The position numbers and the translations under genes were made by a program. DNA of 64,000 bases from Conexibacter woesei Iso977N. GTDB taxonomy: Bacteria > Actinomycetota > Thermoleophilia > Solirubrobacterales > Solirubrobacteraceae. The stretch is taken from the NCBI RefSeq assembly GCF_000424625.1, contig NZ_AUKG01000001.1:682001-746000 (forward strand), in the 5' to 3' direction. Shown here piece after piece: positions 59,717-64,000 of the stretch; positions within the stretch are counted from its first letter, which is position 1, and each line of letters begins with the position of its first letter. The notes beneath the pieces are model-generated. The model saw only the letters and a list, made by a program, of their open reading frames with translations, ran no database searches and was not told the origin of the DNA.

Positions 59717-60403
59717 ATGTCGCCGGTCGTCTCCCTCCTCCTCCTCGCCCTCGCCGTCCCGATGTCCGCCGCGCTGCTCGCGCTGGCGGCGCCCGCGGTC
59801 GAGGCCCACGCCGTCGCCCTGGAGGGCAAGTACCTCGTCGGCCGGATCGCCGCGCTCGTCGCGCTGGTGATCCTGCTGCCGCTGCTGATCGCCCTGGCCG
59901 CCGCGGTGCTCCTGAGCTCGCGCGGCCCCATGCTCTTCCGCCAGCGTCGCGTCGGCGAGGGCGGCGAGGTCTTCGAGATGCTGAAGTTCCGCTCGATGCG
60001 CGCCGGTGACGCGTCCGGGTTCGTCCCGGCCGCCGGCGCCGCGCCCGGCGGCGTCGAGGGCACCGACCGCCGCACGGCCGTCGGCCGCTTCATCCGCCGC
60101 ACGTCGCTCGACGAGCTGCCGCAGCTGTGGAACGTCGTGCGCGGCGACATGTGCCTCGTCGGCCCGCGCCCCGAGCGCCCGGAGCACGTCGCGCGCTTCT
60201 CCACCGACGTGCCGGGCTACGCGGCGCGCCATCGCGTCCGGGTCGGGCTGACCGGCCTGGCGCAGGTCAGCGGCTCCCGCGGGGCGTCCGACATCGGCCG
60301 GCGCGCCGAGATGGACAACGCCTACATCGACGGCTGGTCGCTCGGGCTGGACCTGCGCATCCTCGGCCGCACCGTGGGCGCCGTCCTGCGCGGCGCGGAG
60401 TAG
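59717..60403 (+). CDS. Sugar transferase (short priming phosphoglycosyltransferase, WcaJ catalytic-domain type)
   Basis: A 228-residue monotopic enzyme. A hydrophobic start (VVSLLLLALAVPMSAALLAL) and one re-entrant hydrophobic stretch (AALVALVILLPLLIALAAAVLL) precede the catalytic part: [53 protein letters not shown], and GLTGLAQVSG. It lacks the CoA_binding_3 domain of the two long copies at 42468 and 44116. It can prime a different chain. AAGGAGAG lies about 4 nt before ATG 59717. The preceding 106 bases hold no gene. Confidence 0.9.
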   Translation: MSPVVSLLLLALAVPMSAALLALAAPAVEAHAVALEGKYLVGRIAALVALVILLPLLIALAAAVLLSSRGPMLFRQRRVGEGGEVFEMLKFRSMRAGDASGFVPAAGAAPGGVEGTDRRTAVGRFIRRTSLDELPQLWNVVRGDMCLVGPRPERPEHVARFSTDVPGYAARHRVRVGLTGLAQVSGSRGASDIGRRAEMDNAYIDGWSLGLDLRILGRTVGAVLRGAE

Positions 60404-60489
60404 CGCGCGTCGCCCGTTTCGCCTCTGCGGCGCGGCGGGCAGTCGTATCCTCGAACGCGTAGGACTCACGACGCAGGAGAGGACGCGAC

Positions 60490-61977
60490 ATGGCAGCGAC
60501 GGCCGACGAGACCCGCGTGGTCGAAGGGGTCAAGACCCAGCTCTTCATCGGTGGCGAGTGGCGCGACGCCACCGGCGGTGGGACCCTTGATGTAGAAGAT
60601 CCCGCGACCGGCGAGACGATCGCCACGGTCGCCGACGCGACCGTCGACGACGCGAAGTCCGCGCTGGCCGCGGCCGACGAGGCGTTCAAGACGTGGAGGC
60701 ACGTGGCGCCGCGCGAGCGCGCCGACATCCTGCGCCGCGCGTACGACCTCATCAACGAGCGCACCGACGAGCTGGCGTTGTTGATGACGTTGGAGATGGG
60801 CAAGCCGGTCAGCGAGTCCAAGGGCGAGATCGCCTACGCCAACAACTTCCTGCGCTGGTACTCGGAGGAGGCGGTCCGGATCAACGGCCGCTTCACGACC
60901 AACGAGGCCGGAAACGGGCGCGTGCTGACGATGCGCCAGCCGATCGGCCCGTGCCTGTTCATCACGCCGTGGAACTTCCCGCTGGCGATGGGCACGCGCA
61001 AGATCGGTCCCGCGCTGGCGACCGGCTGCACGTGCGTGGTCAAGCCCGCCAAGCAGACGCCGCTGTCGATGCTCGCGCTGGCCCAGATCCTCGAGGAGGC
61101 CGGGCTCCCGGCGGGCGTGGTCAACGTGATCACCGCGAAGTCGTCCGGGTCGATCATGCAGCCGCTGATCGAGGACGAGCGCGTCCGGAAGATGTCGTTC
61201 ACGGGCTCGACCGAGGTCGGCAAGAAGCTGATCGCCCAGAGCGCCGAGCAGGTCCTGAAGGTCTCGATGGAGCTGGGCGGCAACGCGCCGTTCCTGATCT
61301 TCGAGGACGCCGACCTGGACGCCGCGGTCGAGGGCGCGCTGCTGGCGAAGATGCGCAACGGCGGCGAGGCGTGCACGAGCGCCAACCGCTTCCACGTGCA
61401 CGAGAGCGTCGCGGAGGCCTTCGCCGACAGGCTCGCGGCGCGGATCGGCGACATGAAGGTCGGGCGCGGGACCGAGGACGGCGTCGCCGTCGGGCCGCTG
61501 ATCGACGAGGCGCAGCGCTCGAAGGTCGCCGAGCTGGTCGACGACGCGGTCGGCAAGGGCGCCAAGGTGCTCACCGGTGGCGAGCGCGTCGACGGCGCGG
61601 GCTACTTCTACGCGCCGACGGTGCTCGGCAACGTCCCGGCCAACGCCGACCTGCTGAGCGAGGAGATCTTCGGCCCGGTCGCGCCGATCACGACGTTCTC
61701 GTCCGACGACGAGGCGATCGCGGCGGCCAACAACACCGAGTACGGCCTCGTCTCCTACGTGTTCACCCAGGACGTCGACCGCGCCTTCCGCGTGATCGAG
61801 CGGCTGGAGACCGGCATGATCGGCTTCAACCAGGGCATCGTCTCCAACGCCGGCGCACCCTTCGGCGGCGTCAAGCAGTCCGGCTTCGGCCGCGAAGGCG
61901 GCCCCGAAGGCCTCGACGAGTACCTCGAGACCAAGTACGTCGCGATGAACGTCGGCGTGCCACCGACCAAGTTGTAG
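60490..61977 (+). CDS. NAD(P)-dependent aldehyde dehydrogenase, succinate-semialdehyde dehydrogenase type
   Basis: A 495-residue aldehyde dehydrogenase. The general base is E261 (MELGGNAPFLIF) and the catalytic cysteine C295 (GGEACTSANR), 34 residues apart as expected. FTGSTEVGKKL and ITPWNFPLAMGTRKIGPALATGCT form the cofactor pocket. The GabD-like motif set (PVLSEEIFGPVAPI-like segment near LLSEEIFGPV) suggests semialdehydes such as succinate semialdehyde. The start ATG 60490 has AGGAGAGGA upstream. It is the intact paralogue of the protein at 348-1937. The cyclase gene follows 39 bases later. Confidence 0.92.
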   Translation: MAATADETRVVEGVKTQLFIGGEWRDATGGGTLDVEDPATGETIATVADATVDDAKSALAAADEAFKTWRHVAPRERADILRRAYDLINERTDELALLMTLEMGKPVSESKGEIAYANNFLRWYSEEAVRINGRFTTNEAGNGRVLTMRQPIGPCLFITPWNFPLAMGTRKIGPALATGCTCVVKPAKQTPLSMLALAQILEEAGLPAGVVNVITAKSSGSIMQPLIEDERVRKMSFTGSTEVGKKLIAQSAEQVLKVSMELGGNAPFLIFEDADLDAAVEGALLAKMRNGGEACTSANRFHVHESVAEAFADRLAARIGDMKVGRGTEDGVAVGPLIDEAQRSKVAELVDDAVGKGAKVLTGGERVDGAGYFYAPTVLGNVPANADLLSEEIFGPVAPITTFSSDDEAIAAANNTEYGLVSYVFTQDVDRAFRVIERLETGMIGFNQGIVSNAGAPFGGVKQSGFGREGGPEGLDEYLETKYVAMNVGVPPTKL

Positions 61978-62016
61978 GCAGGAGGCGGGGCGTCGGCGCA
62001 GAAGGGCTGAGCGCCG

Positions 62017-62781
62017 ATGCCCCGCTTCGTCGACCTGTCAGCGCCGATCGTCGCCTCCCCGGCCGAGCTGCCGGACATCCTGCGCACGGACGTCGAGTTC
62101 TCCGATCATGCGGAGGGCGCGAGGACGATCGAGACGATGCTCGGCGTCGGGCCGGAGCTGCTGCGCGACGGCGAGGGCTGGGCGGTCGAGACGTTCACGC
62201 GGTTCGGGACGCACAACTCGACGCACGTCGATGCGCCGTACCACTACAACTCGACGATCGGCGGCGCGCCCGCCAAGACGATCGACCAGCTGCCGCTGGA
62301 GTGGTTCTACGGGCCGGGCGTCGTGCTCGACATGTCGCACAAGGCCGACGGCGAGGCGATGACGGTGCAGGACGCGGAGGCCGCGCTCGATGCTGCGGGG
62401 CATGTCCTGTCGCCGGGCGACATCGTCCTGGTCCGGACCGACCGTGACGAGTTCCTGGATGCCCTGGACTACATGACCCGCGGCCCGGGCGTGACCGTCG
62501 AGGCGACCCGCTGGCTGCACGCCGCGGGCGTGCGCGTGATGGGCATCGACGCCTGGGGCTGGGACGCGCCGCTGCACCTCCAGGCCGCGGCGGCCAAGGA
62601 GTCCGGCGAGGCCGGGATCTTCTGGGCCGCGCACCAGGCCGACCTCGAGTACTGCCAGATCGAACGGCTCGCGAACCTGCGCGAGCTGCCGCCGAACGGG
62701 TTCACCATCTCGGTCTTCCCGCTGCGGCTCGTCGGGGGATCGGCCGCGCCGGCGCGCGCGGTTGCCATCATCCCCGGCTGA
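62017..62781 (+). CDS. Cyclase family protein (kynurenine formamidase-like hydrolase)
   Basis: A 254-residue metal-dependent hydrolase. The signature HNSTHVDAPYHY gives metal ligands H66, H70 and D72 and catalytic H76. VLDMSH and DIVLVRTDRDEF match the fold, and DAWGWDAPLH the second active-site loop. Members hydrolyse N-formylkynurenine, cyclic amides or esters; the substrate here is unknown. ATG 62017 is 39 nt after the aldehyde dehydrogenase stop, so they are likely co-transcribed and may act in one catabolic route. Confidence 0.88.
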   Translation: MPRFVDLSAPIVASPAELPDILRTDVEFSDHAEGARTIETMLGVGPELLRDGEGWAVETFTRFGTHNSTHVDAPYHYNSTIGGAPAKTIDQLPLEWFYGPGVVLDMSHKADGEAMTVQDAEAALDAAGHVLSPGDIVLVRTDRDEFLDALDYMTRGPGVTVEATRWLHAAGVRVMGIDAWGWDAPLHLQAAAAKESGEAGIFWAAHQADLEYCQIERLANLRELPPNGFTISVFPLRLVGGSAAPARAVAIIPG

Positions 62782-62788
62782 GCCCTGG

Positions 62789-64000
62789 ATGAAGAGCACC
62801 GGCCTGAAGCTGACCCTCGTGGCCACGTTGATCGTGGCGGTGCTGGTCGGCGGGGCCGCGGTGGTGTTCGGGGCGGGCACGCAGAAGCCGAGTGGCGACG
62901 CGTTCTCCGCGCCGATGGCGTCCGGGGGGCCGGCCGGGCGGCTGGCGCTGAGCGGCCCGTGGGTCGAGTCCGACGACCCCGCCGACGTCGGCGTCGAGTC
63001 CGGGTGGGCGAGCGGCCAGTTCACCGGCAGGTTGGTGGACATCCCCTACGTGCCCAACGCCGCGCACGTGACCGGCGCGGCGGGCGTCGCCGCCTACAGG
63101 GGCGGGATCGCGTGGTACCGGACGACGCTGACCGCGCCGCGCACGGGGTCCTACGCGCTGCGCTTCGAGTCGGTCCACCACATCGCGACCGTGTGGCTCG
63201 ACGGGCGCGAGATCGCGACGCACACCGGCGCGTACCTGCCGTTCGAGGTCGGGCTGCGGCTGCGCGAGGGCGTCGCGCACACGCTCGTCGTCCGCGCCGA
63301 CTTCCGCTGTCCGACGTGCCAGAAGCGCGCGGGCTGGCACCGCACGTGGTTCAACTACGGCGGCATCAACCGCGAGGTGACGCTGCGCCCGCTGGCGCGC
63401 AGCGAGGTCGAGGCGCCCGCGGTCCGCACGCGGCTCTACCGCGGCGCGGCGATCGTGGACGTCAGCACGACGGTCGACAACCGCGCCTCGTCGACCCGCT
63501 CGCTCCAGGCGCGCGGCACCCTCGGCCGTCGCGGCTCCGCCACGGCGTTCGCCTTCCCGCGCGTCCGGATCGCGCCGCACGAGAGCAAGCGCGTGACGAC
63601 GCGCGTCGTGATCAAGAACCCGCACTTGTGGCAGCCCGGCGCGCCCAACCTGTACGCCTTGCACGTCGGCGTCGCCGGCGAGGGGTCGTGGGACGACTCG
63701 GTCGGCCTGCGCGAGGTCACCCGCTCCGGGCGCGAGCTGCTGCTCAACGGCAGGCGCCTGCGCCTGCACGGCGCGTCGATCAACGAGGACGCCGACGGCC
63801 ACGGCGACGGCCTGACCGCCGCCGACATGGACCGCGTCGTGCGCGAGCTGAAGGCGATCGGCGCCAACGCGACGCGCGCGCAGCACGCGCTGTCGCCGCC
63901 GCTCTTGGAGCGCCTGGACCGCGCCGGGATCCTCGTGTGGCAGGGCGTCGGACCGGTCGACGCGCCCGGCGCCTGGACCTCCGGCACCCCGGAGCTCGCC
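62789..64000 (+). CDS. GH2-family glycosidase, N-terminal part (runs off the window)
   Basis: The first 404 residues of an exported or membrane-anchored GH2 enzyme; no stop occurs before the window ends. A hydrophobic signal or anchor (LVATLIVAVLVGGAAVVFG) occupies about residues 9-27. The jelly-roll domain carries YRTTLTAPRTGSYALRFE and VWLDGREIATHTGAYLPFE, then the Ig-like domain, then the TIM barrel opens with LRLHGASINEDADGHGDG and GANATRAQHALSPPLLERLDRAGILVWQ. This barrel start is nearly the same as in the protein at 48419-50608, so the two are paralogues. Catalytic glutamates would lie beyond the end. ATG 62789 follows the cyclase stop by 7 nt. Confidence 0.88.
   Translation, partial: MKSTGLKLTLVATLIVAVLVGGAAVVFGAGTQKPSGDAFSAPMASGGPAGRLALSGPWVESDDPADVGVESGWASGQFTGRLVDIPYVPNAAHVTGAAGVAAYRGGIAWYRTTLTAPRTGSYALRFESVHHIATVWLDGREIATHTGAYLPFEVGLRLREGVAHTLVVRADFRCPTCQKRAGWHRTWFNYGGINREVTLRPLARSEVEAPAVRTRLYRGAAIVDVSTTVDNRASSTRSLQARGTLGRRGSATAFAFPRVRIAPHESKRVTTRVVIKNPHLWQPGAPNLYALHVGVAGEGSWDDSVGLREVTRSGRELLLNGRRLRLHGASINEDADGHGDGLTAADMDRVVRELKAIGANATRAQHALSPPLLERLDRAGILVWQGVGPVDAPGAWTSGTPELA

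Noticed and set aside
1-64000. tRNA, rRNA, insertion sequences, phage genes or CRISPR arrays
   Set aside because: Read on both strands for cloverleaf ends, transposase or integrase motifs and regular repeats; none was recognised by eye, although a covariance search could still find a small RNA.

Overview
The window is very GC-rich DNA with dense genes, many GTG starts, frequent 4-nt start/stop overlaps and actinobacterial-type gene content (MaoC dehydratase, MpaB-family oxygenase, several TetR regulators, a Wzm/Wzt-type exporter). The lineage-specific secreted proteins and the M15-like and ASH-domain proteins suggest a soil actinobacterium of the Thermoleophilia (Solirubrobacterales-like). 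This placement is an inference from gene content; no rRNA or tRNA is present to confirm it.

Layout. (1) 1-5.5 kb: end of an AzlD-like permease, an aldehyde dehydrogenase-fold protein lacking its catalytic cysteine, rarA, an aquaporin and an M20 peptidase coupled to a DUF1385 gene. (2) 6.4-10.9 kb: four secreted proteins in a row: a beta-helix-like protein, a GH46 chitosanase, a coiled-coil/M15-like peptidase and a protein of unknown role. (3) 10.9-16.3 kb: a TetR / FMN reductase / YceI group with a promoter carrying repeated operators, a short FtsH-type protease, methylmalonyl-CoA epimerase, a small conserved protein and an ASH-domain secreted protein. (4) 16.3-46.2 kb: a large surface-polysaccharide locus. 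It holds two Wzy-type polymerases, a seven-gene operon (two glycosyltransferases, Wzz-like protein, Wzy, beta-helix protein, pyruvyl transferase, Wzx flippase) in which every junction is a 4-nt overlap, further GT2 enzymes, a second beta-helix protein, an esterase, a Wzm/Wzt ABC exporter, a 1044-residue multi-domain glycosyltransferase, a glycosyltransferase-methyltransferase-deacetylase fusion, two tandem priming phosphoglycosyltransferases and a PAP2 phosphatase. (5) 46.2-64 kb: mostly housekeeping and metabolic genes (YchF, a cupin, 5'-3' exonuclease, UbiB-type kinase, MaoC, TetR genes, LemA, SpoIID, acetolactate synthase, MpaB-family oxygenase, a third priming transferase, a second and intact aldehyde dehydrogenase, a cyclase), with two related GH2 glycosidases at 48.4 and 62.8 kb.

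How it may work together. Priming transferases load the first sugar on undecaprenyl phosphate, the glycosyltransferases extend it, and export goes by Wzx/Wzy/Wzz, by Wzm/Wzt, or by both. The fusion protein combines the three activities used by rhizobial NodC/NodS/NodB (sugar transfer, methylation, deacetylation), and a GH46 chitosanase is encoded in the same window. Together they suggest a polymer containing deacetylated, possibly methylated, amino sugar. Three secreted proteins share a beta-helix-like core and the same C-terminal SPGY ending; one lies inside the polymer operon. They are the best candidates here for an undescribed polysaccharide-modifying or scaffold family.

Regulation. Many genes have a TAnnnT element ending 6-10 nt before the start codon, which suggests widespread leaderless transcription. 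Two well-formed operators are visible (58702-58719 and 12726-12771). No CRISPR array, insertion sequence, prophage or RNA gene was recognised.
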